DNA of 64,000 nt, taken from Galdieria partita. Taxonomy: Eukaryota > Rhodophyta > Bangiophyceae > Galdieriales > Galdieriaceae. A program made the translations under genes and the position numbers. This document shows positions 33,238 through 44,109 of this stretch, piece after piece. Within the stretch, counting starts at the first letter, position 1. Each line of letters starts with the position of its first letter. The notes under the pieces are model-generated. The model worked only from the letters and a program-made list of their open reading frames with translations, ran no database searches and was not told the origin of the DNA. The stretch covers positions 1-64,000 of the forward strand of contig BQMJ01000069.1 in NCBI GenBank assembly GCA_025991245.1. The letters run 5' to 3'.

Positions 33238-34136
33238 TTAACTCACTGCAACGATAACAAACAGAAACAACAAAAGAAAGAGAAATAAAAGACAGACAAA
33301 CATTCTTTTCCGTCGTTTCTAAACAGGAAAATTAACATCAAATAAAGATAATAAAAACTACTTACTGCCCGACGAGTTTTTGCTTTTGTCAATTGATCTA
33401 CTGCTGATTCAGTCTGTACAACTGTATTCTCAATATTGGAACCAAGCTCTTCAACTTGTAGACCCTGTTCTTTGATCATTATGGCAAGATCCTTGAAGAT
33501 AGAATTGACTTCACTGATTGAAGTTTCTATTTCTCTTATGGCTTCCTGACGTTCCCTTAGAAACTCTGTTGTTGTTGAATCATACGATACGTTCTTCTGC
33601 ACTTGCAACTGTTGCGGTGGTTGAAGTCTCGAATATTCATCAGGTATTTGAATAACTTCATCTTGCGAATGCGAAGGAGCCTCACTTTTATCAGATAGCG
33701 AATGAGAAACTTTAGAAACAACAGGAAACATGGACTCCCTAGAAGCTATCTGATCAGTTTCCACTCTCTTTAACTGTTCCAGGAGACTACGAAACGTAGA
33801 TACTGTCATTTGCAAGTCATCGCTCACTTTTTGTCGGCGAAGACGCTCCAGAGGGTCATCTGTAACAGAGAGACTCTTTAAAAGCTCTTCGGCTTTCAAA
33901 ATATTACCCAAACATTGTTCTTTCAAAGCTTGAAGTTGCTTTACGAGAGGTTCTCTTGAGGAAGGTTGGCTATTTGCAGCCCTTTTCAATATTAGTCGCA
34001 ATTTCTGGTTGTAAGAAGCAATATCAGAGATAGTTGACGACAATTCATTTAAAGAACTTGCTCCTTCCGTATATGAAACGTTTGGTGACGTTTCTGGAAC
34101 GATGATATTCTTGAGAGCACTATTCTGAGAAGACAT
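33238..34136 (-). CDS. Qa-SNARE (syntaxin), two exons
   Basis: Exons 33366-34136 and 33238-33318 (reverse strand) with a 47-base intron give 283 residues. A helical N-terminal (Habc-like) region fills residues 30-130. The SNARE motif near residues 180-245 contains IFKDLAIMIKEQGLQVEELG with the central Gln of the zero layer, followed by the basic AKTRRAKRRKR and a C-terminal membrane anchor of about 20 hydrophobic residues. The anchor appears only after splicing; without it the frame runs into a nonsense tail. The layout fits a Pep12/SYP2-type endosomal or vacuolar syntaxin, but the exact compartment is uncertain. The ATG at 34136 replaces a TTG 12 codons upstream. Confidence 0.9.
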
Positions 34137-34552
34137 AAATCCAAAATGAAAGGATTTTGAACGGTCTCTCAATGTTCATGAATGACAGTATGCTGAGTGT
34201 TCTCACTTCATAACAAACAAATGTCAACTCTTTCAAGTGTACTAAAGAAAAGCTTGCTCAAGATGAACTTGCTATAAATCGAACAATGTTCCAACTGCTG
34301 TATTGGAATGAAACGTTCAAGCAATCCAAACAAATGCCCCTCAAGTTACTGGGAATAATATTAGATATATCCATTTATACTTGGAAAGATGAAACTGCAG
34401 ACTTCCTTAAATCACGACATGGGATACTTTTCTAAGATAATGAAGACAGACTTTTTCTGGGGTTTTGTGTTTACATTTATCGGATTGAAAAACCTAAATA
34501 TGAATTAATTGAGGCCTCTCAGTCATTATACGTCCTCCTTAAAAAATTGCAA
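34137..34552. other. Intergenic region between syntaxin and AMPK beta
   Basis: About 400 bases upstream of syntaxin with no gene seen. An open frame of 86 codons from the ATG at 34553 on the plus strand runs into the antisense of the AMPK beta 3' end. It is Ser/Thr/Asn-rich and could be a small gene, but support is weak. Confidence 0.3.
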
Positions 34553-34756
34553 ATGTCGAGCATCCCCTCCTCTCTTCAGATAATCAAACGACAAAGAGCT
34601 TCAACTTCTATGAGGGATAATAATCCGAATGAAAGAAAATGTGTGACAAACACATCTTATTGTTGTACAAACGACTCAGTTACAAATAAAGACCGTTCAC
34701 AAATCTTAACAAATAAAACGCTGCCATCTTCCAATAAACTTTCCGGAAAGAATATA

Positions 34757-35928
34757 TTAAGCTTTCTTATACAAAACAAGAGTTACGAACTTAGTTTGAT
34801 AACGAAACGTTGACATGTAGCACCGAAACTGAACATTATCCTCTGGCGTTTCAGTACTTCGATATAAATGGTTTACAGTTACAGTTAGGGGTCTCTTTAG
34901 TTCTGAAGGTTCTTCACCTGCATTTAAAAATGAGTCCGATTTGAAGTTAAGTACACAGCAGCCATCTGAGAGTTGAGGAGGACATGGAGGCGGCTCTCTT
35001 GAAAAACTCTGAAAGTCTGGCCATTCCTCACCGTAGCAATCTAAAGGAGTGTTACTTTCGTTTTCTCTTAAAAAGGCAATTTCTGCCATCCCCTTTTGAT
35101 AAGCTTCCAACATTATATCATCGTCCTGAAACTCGCTTTTAAAATTGTTGACTTGAACAATATTGTTTAGGTTTCCCATTCCTTGAGAACAATGGTTAGT
35201 AACACTACAGTCTACGTAAACTTGCTTACCATCCAGAGCAGTTGGAAGTTCTGGTGCATGTCTCCTAAAATATTATTTAATATAGGCATACGAACTTGTC
35301 AGTCGGTGCATACCATTCATTATCTACGTAGTATTTGTACTGGTAGACACCTGGCTCCAAATTTAAAAGAGTGTAAAAATTGTTTCCAGAACGACGTAGA
35401 GGATACATTGCTTGCCAATTATCAAAGGCGCCCATGATGAATACTTGCATTCCTCCGTGTCTCCAATCAAAAGCTGTGGGAATAGTACCAGCTAGCTCTA
35501 TAATACACTGTTAGTCTACCAACAACACGAATCTATAAAAACAAACCGTCGTCGTCGCTCTCTTCACCCCCTGCCTCCCCTGACGTCAACAGTTTGCCTT
35601 TTCGAGAGCTTAGGAAATTTCTAGGCGTCAGATTTGGAGAGGGTGGTGATATTCTTGGACTCTTGGCCTCCTCATCAGTCAAGACCACAGTCGAGGAGTC
35701 TCCTGTCGGTCGGGTGATTGGTATTGGTTTTGTGTCATAAGAGAATTGAGGAGTAGAAGTTTCTTCTAATTCCTTCAAACTATTGCTGAAACGACTCAAT
35801 TTCTCAAGGGACGATTTTTCAAGTGAAGATTCCAAGACTGAAGCGACCTTAGACGCTTCACCAACAGAGCCCGTATTGTGAAAGGATTTCGAGACATCCT
35901 CGGACTGTCTTGAGTGATTTGAACCCAT
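34757..35928 (-). CDS. SNF1/AMPK beta subunit, four exons
   Basis: Reverse-strand exons 35547-35928, 35314-35497, 35230-35264 and 34757-35181, with introns of 49, 49 and 48 bases, give 341 residues. It is the scaffold subunit of the SNF1/AMPK energy-sensing kinase. The start MGSNHSRQ is a good N-myristoylation site. A Ser/Pro-rich acidic stretch precedes a glycogen-binding CBM48-type domain (FIMGAFDNWQAMYPLRRSG, then YQYKYYVDNEWRHAPELPT, completed across two splice joins). The C-terminal ASC domain ends VNHLY...TFRYQTKFVTLVLYKKA. Start chosen at the ATG with the myristoylation motif; the frame reaches further upstream. Confidence 0.92.
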
Positions 35929-36374
35929 ATATAGATAGATGTATATATGTATATTTGCTCGAAGCAACCTTTTCCTCCCTTTGTTTTTCACTTACGTAAC
36001 AACAACAATCATCATCCAATAATTCCACCAATCCACAAGATCCGTTGACACTCATCCATTTCTTTGCATAGATTGGATTGTTCTGTTTTCAAAGTACATT
36101 ATAATATATGCTACAGATATCGATTCTTCAACGTTCTTCTCCTTTTTTAACAGGTGACTTTACAAATTGGAGTGAAAGGCGTAATTATAAAAAGACTGTC
36201 AAGTGCAGTTCCTTTCAAACGTTGATGAATAAAAGAAAGAGATAATTAGGAAAAATGAAATGCCAAATAATTAAAGTATATTCATAAATCGTATCAAAAC
36301 AAGACAACTTACTTGTTTTGAGAAAAGGGGATGAAATAATTACAAGAAATTATACAAACTAGGATATTCTTCAA
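35929..36374. other. Intergenic, no gene seen
   Basis: About 450 bases upstream of AMPK beta and downstream of the CHMP7-like gene. Promoter DNA for AMPK beta is expected here; no distinct motif is seen. Confidence 0.4.
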
Positions 36375-37832
36375 CTAGGAATGTGAGGGTACCACATAAC
36401 TAGATAATCGATTTTTCATCTCTACTTTTGTATCTTCCTTTTGAGAAGAGACCAATTGTTTGCCTTTCACAACACTGCTGTTTCCAGGATCAGAAACTTC
36501 TTTCTGCTCCAGAGTCCCGCTCTCTTGTATTGACGCTGTCAACCTATTCATGTCATCCTCCAACTCTCTAGTCAACTCATCAGAATTCGACATAATTGGA
36601 TTGGCAAGTATATCGTCTATTTCTTGTTGAGTTTCCATGTGCTCTTGAAGATCTAACATGACGTCGTCTATTTCTTTCATGTCCAAACGTTGATCTTCCT
36701 TCAAAGAATTCATAGCATCTCTCCCATTCTTTAGCACTTGTGTCGCTTGTTCTGACAACTCTGCCGCCTCAGACGAATATAATATTTCATTCAAATTACT
36801 CAGCTGTTGGTAACTTCGATCAATACTACTTTCTAAATACTTTCGGATACGAAGAAGCTGAACTCCTCTATTCCTTTCACCCAAATATTGTTGACTTTCT
36901 GAAGATTTCTGCTTCAAAATGATCATTCTCTTAGCACAAGTTTTTAAACTCTCCTCAACTTTTGACAACTTCAGGTTCAAGCTACCAATATGTCTTTCCA
37001 GTCGCAAGACTTGATGCATTATCGAAAAAATATTCTTGTCAGACTCCTTAACTGAAAGATCAGGACCAAACTTGACTCCAAAAATATCTTTTTCTATTTC
37101 ATATACAACCGCTTTTCCTTGCTGTACCAAAGCATACAACGCACGATGACATAAAACCTCGTCGTCTGAAAAGACACAACACAATTCTTGCACCAAAAAA
37201 CGCCCACCAATATGGGTTTCTTGCTGCTCTTCTACAAAGCACCATAGCTTTTTGATGAGTTCTTCTAACAACCACTTGTGTGTCAATACAACCGAGACTG
37301 AATTTTCTCCCCAATCTGTCCACCAACCCAAAACAGGTTTACAAGTTTGTTTTAGCAACTCGAAAGAGTAATTGACTGTATTGGATATAACAGATTTCAT
37401 AAAGTTGCTTGAAATATCTTGAACAGCAACTTTCTTCAAATTGAAAACTTCCACTGGAATCAGGACTTCTGTGTCCATCAAATAACTTACAACTTGGTCA
37501 AGGCTTGCAGGAGGGCCTTCCTGTGCTCCAATATTGGCACTCAAGTCTGCCTATTCTCGTTTGACGGGTCAATCTAGCCAATAGAAGCAGGAAAACTTAC
37601 TATTTTAGCTTGCTGTCTAGGACACTCCTTTAGATACGCTAAGATTTTCTCTTCTACTACCTCGACTACTGAATCCCACAGGACCTACATAAGCCGCTCA
37701 ACTTGCGTCGTTGAATTGGAAGAAGTTACGAACCGGGTCTACGTCTCTAGTTGTTGGTAAAACAGTATTCCACAAAGCTCTTCTAACCTCTTCCTTTCGC
37801 AACATATCATGAACACTGGAATGGCTCGACAT
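36375..37832 (-). CDS. CHMP7: CHMP7-like ESCRT-III protein, three exons
   Basis: Reverse-strand exons 37734-37832, 37601-37684 and 36375-37550, with introns of 49 and 50 bases, give 452 residues, close to animal CHMP7. The N-terminal half (winged-helix-like region, RRALWNTVLPTTRDVDPVLW onward) is followed by a Snf7 domain from about residue 230 (QVLRLERHIGSLNLKLSKVE to MNSLKEDQRLDMKEIDDVML). The family acts in endosomal sorting and nuclear-envelope sealing. The first two exons join in frame and supply the start MSSHSSVHDMLRK. The acidic segment LTRELEDDMNRL near the end could be a Vps4-binding MIM-type helix, which is inference. Confidence 0.88.
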
Positions 37833-37935
37833 CTTGCTACGTGTTCCAGAAATAATGACCGAATGCAGTTTCCGAAGTACGAAAAGAACATGTTTGATCT
37901 ATGTTGGTTGGTAGTTGGTTTTGGAATGTTTTGAC

Positions 37936-39365
37936 ATGTCTACAGTGCATAAAGAGGTAATGTACTTTTTCTTGTTGCAGTGTTCTCTAGTTAATATGAG
38001 ATAGTATTCCTTGAGTGTTCTTGAACATAGGACGACTACAGAACCAGAGTTTAGAGAGCAACTAGATGATATCTGTCATGGAACAAGTGGCATTCTTTTC
38101 TTTCCTTCTTTAGGTGGTGGTGATAATGAAGCCCAAAGGAAAGTAAAGGAAAACTGGAAAAATCTTGCACAGGTCTATAAACCTTTTTGTGTTTTTCTCC
38201 TTTATGGCTCTGGTGGTGGAGGTCATCTTGCAAGTGCACAAGCTCTATTCGACTTGATAAAGGTTTGCTAATTTGTACTTTGGTTTATGCCATTGCCTGA
38301 TAGTTTCCATAGGAAAGGCATCCTGAGTGGAATTGCTTTCTTTGGGATGTAACAGAGTTGGCAGGAATTTCCCTTAGTGGTGCATTGTATAATATTGCTT
38401 TGGAGTGGGATCTCTTACCTTTTGTTGGTGCTCTTTATTCAGTTGCCAAAGTGTTTAGGCCGTTATTGGATCCTGTCTTTTCCACTCGTTTGAAAGGTCG
38501 TTGGAAGCGTTTGCCGAAACCAGATTTGGTTGTTTCGTTTGTTCCTTTTTTGAACAGTGCTATCATAGACTCGTTACCAGATTCACATCATATAACTGTT
38601 ATGACAGATTTTACTAATACGGCTGCTCATCCATGGATGCAAGACAAACGTCAAAAGATTCTCTGTGGAACTGTAACTTCCATTCAACAAGCCATCCGTC
38701 AAGGATACGACGTCTCGCATCTCAAGCCCATAAGTGGTATGGTAGTACATCCTCGTTTCTACAAAACAAACGATGTGGATATTCATCATCTGAAAAGGAA
38801 ACTGTTGAGCACTCAGAGTCATTTTACACAAGAGAAACTAACCGTCTTGATATTGATTGGTGCTTATCCTCCGTATTATACTACTCAACAGATTATTTCT
38901 ATGTTTTCTGCTACTTGCAATCATCAGTTGGGTGGTTTGAACGTTGTGTGTATTTGTGGTGGTAATTCTCGTCTTTATCAAGAATTGAGTCGGTTGAAGA
39001 GTGAAGGTCCTGTATTTTATAGAGAAAACTTGTTTTTGTTAGGTTATACTAAACAAGTAGCTGAATATATGCGTATCAGTGACATTATCATTACTAAACC
39101 TGGTCCAGGAGTAGTAGCAGAATCATGTGTAATGAAAGTTCCATTAACTATACTGACTTTGAATAATCAGTTCATGGAACAAGAAGAAGAAGTCGCCAAT
39201 TGGGTTGTTAAACATGGAATAGGTAGAAAGATTGTATTTTTAGATCAACTTGCGACTATTACGAAAGAACAAATCTTGATGTGGAAGCACAATATGGAGA
39301 GTTTAGGAGAGAATAGAGCAGTATTTGAAGTGTTGAAAGAGTTGGAAACTTATGCAGATAAGTAA
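37936..39365 (+). CDS. MGDG-synthase-like GT28 glycosyltransferase, three exons
   Basis: Exons 37936-37956, 38005-38262 and 38313-39365 (introns 48 and 50 bases) give 443 residues. Family GT28 monogalactosyldiacylglycerol synthases and bacterial processive diacylglycerol glycosyltransferases share the motifs seen: YGSGGGGHLASAQALFDLIK near residue 80, TDFTNTAAHPWM, SGMVVHPRFY and IIITKPGPGVVAESCVMKVP near the end, the nucleotide-sugar site. The role would be making the main plastid galactolipid. No clear plastid transit peptide precedes the catalytic part: the start is MSTVHKEYSLSVLEHRTTTE. It might therefore act at the outer envelope or have another membrane-lipid substrate. Start exon inferred from a consistent splice join. 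Confidence 0.82.
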
Positions 39366-39457
39366 CATGAGATATATTTGTCAGTTGGAAATTGTCTCTT
39401 CCGTTGGCTTTATTTCCTCGTGACAGCAGCCAATCCAAATAGACAACAAATATCACT

Positions 39458-40871
39458 TTAGATTTGCAATGCTTGTACGTAACGACTCAGGGAATGATTC
39501 TCCATAAATATATTCAGATTATATGGATCATGTAGAAATTGAATAGCAATTTGATTATCCAATTCATGAACCAACCTGGGCGGCATATCACTTATGCTTA
39601 TGTTCAATATTCGCTGCAAATATTTAGGCAAAAAGATTGGATAATCGGCCTGAGCTTCATGTGAAGCTCCTTTCAGTTTCCAATGAGACGCAAAATATCC
39701 ACTTTGTTGACTTTGCTTCAAAATAGCTGAAACCTTTTTCAAAGAGTCTTCTGTTTGAAATTTTTCCGTATGTATGCAAACTACTGACGCATTCAAGTGC
39801 GAAAAGCTATTCGTTAATTCATCTGGTACTGCTTCCATCCATGGATCGAGAGCTAAGCATTTACTGAATTTCTTCTCCAAATAACAAGCAATAAGGCTAG
39901 TTGCTCCTCCAAAGGAATGACCCATGACTGTAACTTCCTTTAGATTTATTTTTCCCCTAAAGTCAAGATGACTTGGAAGATTCACGAGATTTTTGGATTC
40001 TTCATTCAACACTCTTAATGCGGCCAATGCTACTTGAAGGTCTGCTACTCGACGATGAGCTTGCAAAATGCGTATAGTTTGGGATACTGCTGGCGTTTCT
40101 CGTTCTTCTGAAGTTAACTTTCGATAGGAAAGAACATCTCCATCTTTAAAATATACCAAAGGAACTGATCCATCGGTATGGTCTACAGAGACTACAATAT
40201 ATCCGTGAGATGCTATTTCTGCACAAAGCTAGGGAGACATATATTCATTCATCTCAAAGATAGCATGTTTCAATACATACCACTGAATAACTAAGTCTGT
40301 TTGCAAAGAGCCCATGACTAAATAATACAACAGGCCAAGGCTCTATAGAAGAGGCCAAAGGAATTTGTAACAACACGGGGCTCTTCATCCAGTTGGCTAC
40401 GGACAACAACAACGCATATGCTGGTCGAGCACCAAATAATTGGACTGTTGCCTTCACCAAAGGATGAGGATATCTCTTATACCACTTTAAAAAGGACACA
40501 TCCGGAAGAACAGATGCCCTTCTACTGCCTTGTGTCATGGACAACCATTTGGATATAAAATGAGTTGTTTGCTCTTTCTCTTTCGATGGATAAAATACTT
40601 GCATCATGAGTTTCTTCGGTGGGGATATATCTACTGGAAGCCCCTTATTGGTATCAGGTGCAATATATGGACCACCTCCAAAGACACAAACGTTGGCTTG
40701 GCTACAGTTCACTAGTTTCCAATCTGGACTTGGCCTGTAAATAAGCATATCGGTAGTACCTACTATATATCTTCCAGAAGGTGTGGGTAGTTGATCTTGT
40801 AACCAAAATTGAATAATAATAGCCAAACAAGGTGCTGCAGAAAGAAGTACAAAAATCCACGAGACTTTCAT
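39458..40871 (-). CDS. Platelet-activating-factor acetylhydrolase-like lipase, two exons
   Basis: Exons 40281-40871 and 39458-40228 (reverse; 52-base intron) give 453 residues. It belongs to the PAF-AH/plasma phospholipase A2 alpha/beta-hydrolase family, which cleaves short or oxidised acyl chains from phospholipids. The nucleophile Ser is in GHSFGGAT, the acid Asp in LALDPWMEAVPDE, and the His in KGASHEAQADYP. The oxyanion region is PVVLFSHGLFANRLSYSV joined across the intron to LCAEIASHGYIVVSVDHTDG. A hydrophobic N-terminal segment (WIFVLLSAAPCLAIIIQFWL) acts as signal anchor or signal peptide. It shares only 40 bases of sequence with the start of the divergent TOM5-like gene. Confidence 0.9.
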
Positions 40872-40911
40872 ACTCGAAAATAGAAACAACGACAATTTCG
40901 ATTTTCTTGAA

Positions 40912-41126
40912 ATGAATTCGGCAGACGCGTTATTCGGCGTACAACCCAACAAAGAAGAGCTCAAAAAAGTATTAGAAATAAACGCAATAACCTTGACAGC
41001 CTACTTTGCTATTATTCGTGCTACACCTTTTGTGAGTTGGTTATTATGGATTTTCTTTTGGAGTCTCACTTTGTTAAAACTTGTTAGGTCATAGACGTAG
41101 TTAAGGCTGTTTTCCGTAGGGATTGA
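40912..41126 (+). CDS. TOM5-like mitochondrial import subunit, two exons
   Basis: Exons 40912-41031 and 41088-41126 (56-base intron) encode 52 residues. A charged N-terminal part (NKEELKKVLEINAI) is followed by one membrane segment (TAYFAIIRATPFVIDVVKAV) and a short basic end FRRD. Length, layout and the (S/T)PFV-x-D-x-VK pattern match Tom5, a small tail-anchored part of the outer-membrane TOM complex. The match is by pattern in a very short protein, so another small tail-anchored protein is possible. The start lies 40 bases from the divergent lipase gene. Confidence 0.6.
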
Positions 41127-41146
41127 AATAAGTGTTACCTGATTGG

Positions 41147-41779
41147 TTAGAAAATAATGGAAAGTATTCTGCTACCGTCGGGGAGCGTATTGGAAAGTGA
41201 CTCTGTTGATTCTTGGTAAACTGTTTGGAGCCCACCATTTATCTTTGTTGTAGTATCCTCGTCCAGTTTCGAATTGAGTTTTGTTGGAATCTTTTCAAGA
41301 AAGGCTTCCGAGCTGTTTTCTAAACACTGAAGTCGTGCACTTTGTGTAGAAAAGATTCGAAATCCTTCAACGGTCACGTCGAAATAGATAAGTTTGCATG
41401 TTAACTTCCTTGAAATTTCTTTATCTTCTAGTCCTTTTTATGAATGGTTATTATCCAACTTGCTCAAACACAGGTTCTTTTAACGTTTAATCACTTTATG
41501 AGATACTACTTTTCAAATATCCCCATTTGTCACAGATAACCTCAATAGTACAAAAATAACTCAGGTGTTGGAAAATAGTACCAAAAACAATTAGTCCTTC
41601 TGCTATATTGTTTGGCTCAACCTGAGCAAGTGTATATGGTTCAAGAAGTTTGCAACACATAAAAGGGGCTTTCGATACAATAGGTGCTGTTCTTTTGGAG
41701 TGTTTCCTCAGCTACTAAATACTTGTCCAAATAAAAACTTCCAGTACGAAGAAGATTTTCTATTCTAGTTGGCACACTT
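41147..41779 (-). CDS. Unrecognised gene, probably spliced (model uncertain)
   Basis: The reverse strand shows protein-like open stretches: 41147-41430 (containing LIYFDVTVEGFRIFST), about 41500-41610 (LIVFGTIFQHLSYFCTIEVI), and about 41650-41779 (RIENLLRTGSFYLDKYLVAE). They can be linked in frame by two GT-AG introns of about 76 bases, longer than typical here; shorter alternatives exist. No ATG was found, and the frame stays open into the start of the divergent gene at 41783. The strand-rich pattern could suit a small OB-fold protein, but that is a guess. It could also be a decaying gene. Confidence 0.35.
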
Positions 41780-41782
41780 TTG

Positions 41783-42751
41783 ATGGACGTTGACAACAAA
41801 CGACACTTCTTTGCGAGATTTCGAATGCTGATGATCAGAAATGCTTATGCCTTTCAGTGGCAAGTCTTAGGGTTCTTCCACAAGAAGTTTTCCAGAGCAA
41901 CTTGTACAACAATCAACGTAAATAAAGTTATTGAGAGAAGAAATGTTTGGAAGAATTTAAAATCCTGTTCTGAATTGAATAAAGCAGAAAGCAATACTAG
42001 TATGGAGGAGCTTTTGAATCCTGCAAGATTGGCTTCTTTGCAACGTCGATACGAAGAGCTATTGGAGCAGTTTGAGCACACTTTGGACAAACATGATAGG
42101 AAGGAGATAGAAGTTAGGTTGCAGAAATTAGAGAGAAGCATTGGTAAGTCAAAAGAAGAAGACGTCTTCTATCTAATTCAGGAATCACAGAGTTGGAGAA
42201 GCGTTGTGTTATGACAAGTGGGTTGAGACGTATATTCGTAGTTCAAGCTCTTGTCTCTCTTTCAGTTGGCGGACTTTTGGCAGCTAATAAGTTTCCTTTT
42301 ATTCAAGAAGTGCCACTTGTATTTCGTATGGTTATCTCCAAATATTTTGTCAAGAGTCTCATTTTGTTAGGTGCTTTGGGATTCTGGATGGTCTGGTTAT
42401 TCACCATTCCTTCTTTGCGAGCTCGAAAACCAAAAACTGCAGAGAAAAATGCTTTGAATGTGGCCTTTTTAGCTTGCCCTGTTGTGAATATAGTGGCTCC
42501 ACTTGTCAACAAAGTTGGTGTACAATAGAGTTTCAAAAGTTAATTATAATATGAATATTAGGATACTTCCCTTCTTTGGTTTGCTAACGTTTGTCTAGTT
42601 CTTAGTCTGTATGGTTATTATGTCTTTGTGAATGACAAAGCGGTTCGCATTCCATTGAAAATTCGTGGCATTTTGAGGTACGAATTGCAATCGTTTGTCA
42701 ACTTTTGCTATTTCATGTTTTAGATATCTTGACTGGGGAAGTTGGCGTTGA
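41783..42751 (+). CDS. Four-span membrane protein with coiled N-terminal part, four exons
   Basis: Exons 41783-42143, 42182-42519, 42562-42677 and 42724-42751 (introns 38, 42 and 46 bases) give 280 residues. The start (MDVDNKRHFFARFRMLMIRN) is basic and poor in acids after residue 5, consistent with organelle import. Then comes a charged helical part (LASLQRRYEELLEQFEHTLD) and four membrane segments: FVVQALVSLSVGGLLAA, SLILLGALGFWMVWLFTI, NVAFLACPVVNIVAPLV, and LLWFANVCLVLSLYGYYVFV after the second splice. The loop IPSLRARKPKTAEKNALN between spans recalls uncharacterised plastid membrane proteins of plants, but I cannot name a family. Confidence 0.75.
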
Positions 42752-43019
42752 ACTCGGGAAAGAAGTAATAGAGAATGGGAATAAAAGTATTTGTGTAAAG
42801 ACCTTCTTTTTGAAAGGCTACTAGTTTGCATACTTCGACAATACTATTGGAAAGAGACGATTACACTATGAGCTTCTCTACTTGAATATGGTATTGGAGG
42901 CTTGCTTCATTTGAAATGAATAACTGGATATATCATTAACACAAGTCAAATATTATTGAAACTGAAGTTGTTGAACTTTCAAAGATTTGTTTCTCTCATC
43001 CTTTTCATTTTCTTTGGTG

Positions 43020-43767
43020 ATGGATGCAACGATGGCAATGGCCAATCTTCCCTTAGGAAAGGAAAGACTGCAACATAATGAAACTAGTAAAGCGCCAAGC
43101 AGTGCAGGTGGGAAGAAAAAGTTAGCTAAAAATAGACCAATAGAAGCTTCAACAAAGAGACCCGTGGGGGGCTTTGTAAAGAATGATTCGAATAGTCGGC
43201 GCAAGAAAGGTTTCGATCCTCGCTTTGAGTCACTTTGTGGGAAATATGAAAAACACCACTTTAGTAAATCATACAGTTTTTTAAGCGATTGGGTAGATAA
43301 GGAACAGGTAAAGGATTTCTTTTATGGCCTTGCAATTGTAATTCGTAGTTAGAAACAACTGGAAAGTCGATTAGAGTCAACAACGGACCCAAAGGAATTG
43401 AACTCTTTGAAAAGAGAAATATCACGGTTAAAAAAGTTGCATAATCGAGTTATCAAGGAAACCAAGGATAGGAAAAAAGAATCCAAGCAGCGTAAAACCA
43501 ACGGAAAACAAATATTTATTTCTCAGTATGTAGCGTCCCTGTTGGATAAGTGTGTTGGTTCGCTAATAATAGAGTATAGACGTAAAGCCAAAGAAGAAAC
43601 TATGAAAGACAAATATGAAGCTCTGAAAAAGTCGGGAAAATTGAAGGATTTCATAGAGAAAAGGAGAAAGAAGCAAGCTTCGAAAGTAAGTCTTTTTGTT
43701 TGAATAGTACGACCTCCTTAACTTTCTCAAGGATCGACGTCTGCTGCCGTCAAGACGAAATACATAG
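43020..43767 (+). CDS. RRP36: rRNA-processing protein RRP36, three exons
   Basis: Exons 43020-43307, 43353-43685 and 43732-43767 (introns 45 and 46 bases) give 218 residues. RRP36 is a nucleolar factor for early 18S rRNA processing in the small-subunit processome. The signature DPRFESLCGKYEKHHFSKSY and FLSDW lie near residue 75, followed by a highly basic coiled region and YEALKKSGKLKDFIEKRRKK. The last exon supplies KDRRLLP, the usual end of the family. A Lys-rich N-terminus fits nucleolar location. The ATG at 43020 is used; the frame begins with a TTG upstream. Confidence 0.9.
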
Positions 43768-44109
43768 TGTGTTGTTATCAAGGCAAAGCATGGAAAGTTC
43801 ATTGGCATATTTCCTTTTTGGATCTTTTGGTATTGTTATTTCTTTGGTTTTAGTACAAAGAGTTTGTTGGGTTAGTTCTCGTTAGTCACTTGGCAGAATT
43901 GGTATCAAAAAGGCATAGATAAACCAATTGTTGATAGAAAATTACATTTCTTAGTCAATAAGAAATTATCGATCTACATTTTAAAGAAAATAACCATATT
44001 CAAACACGTTTATTACGTCATACTAAAACTTTTTACTAACTAAGAATACAACAAAATACGACATTCAGGAAAAAGAGTTTTACATACAATAGCTGAAGTC
44101 ACTAATACA
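43768..44109. other. Short intergenic region with a possible 31-residue membrane peptide
   Basis: An ATG at 43790 opens 31 codons to 43885 starting MESSLAYFLFGSFGIVIS, a single hydrophobic span followed by a short basic end. Small membrane peptides of this size exist, but there is no family match, so it is not called as a gene. Confidence 0.25.

Noticed and set aside
34553-34813. Plus-strand open frame opposite the end of AMPK beta
   Set aside because: Overlaps a firm gene on the other strand and has low-complexity Ser/Asn/Thr composition; kept only as a remark.
43790-43885. 31-residue single-span peptide
   Set aside because: Too short to support by sequence alone and no family match.
43880-43940. 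Possible tRNA (sequence reminiscent of TTGGCAGAATTGGTATC)
   Set aside because: No cloverleaf could be drawn by eye; acceptor and T arms are missing.
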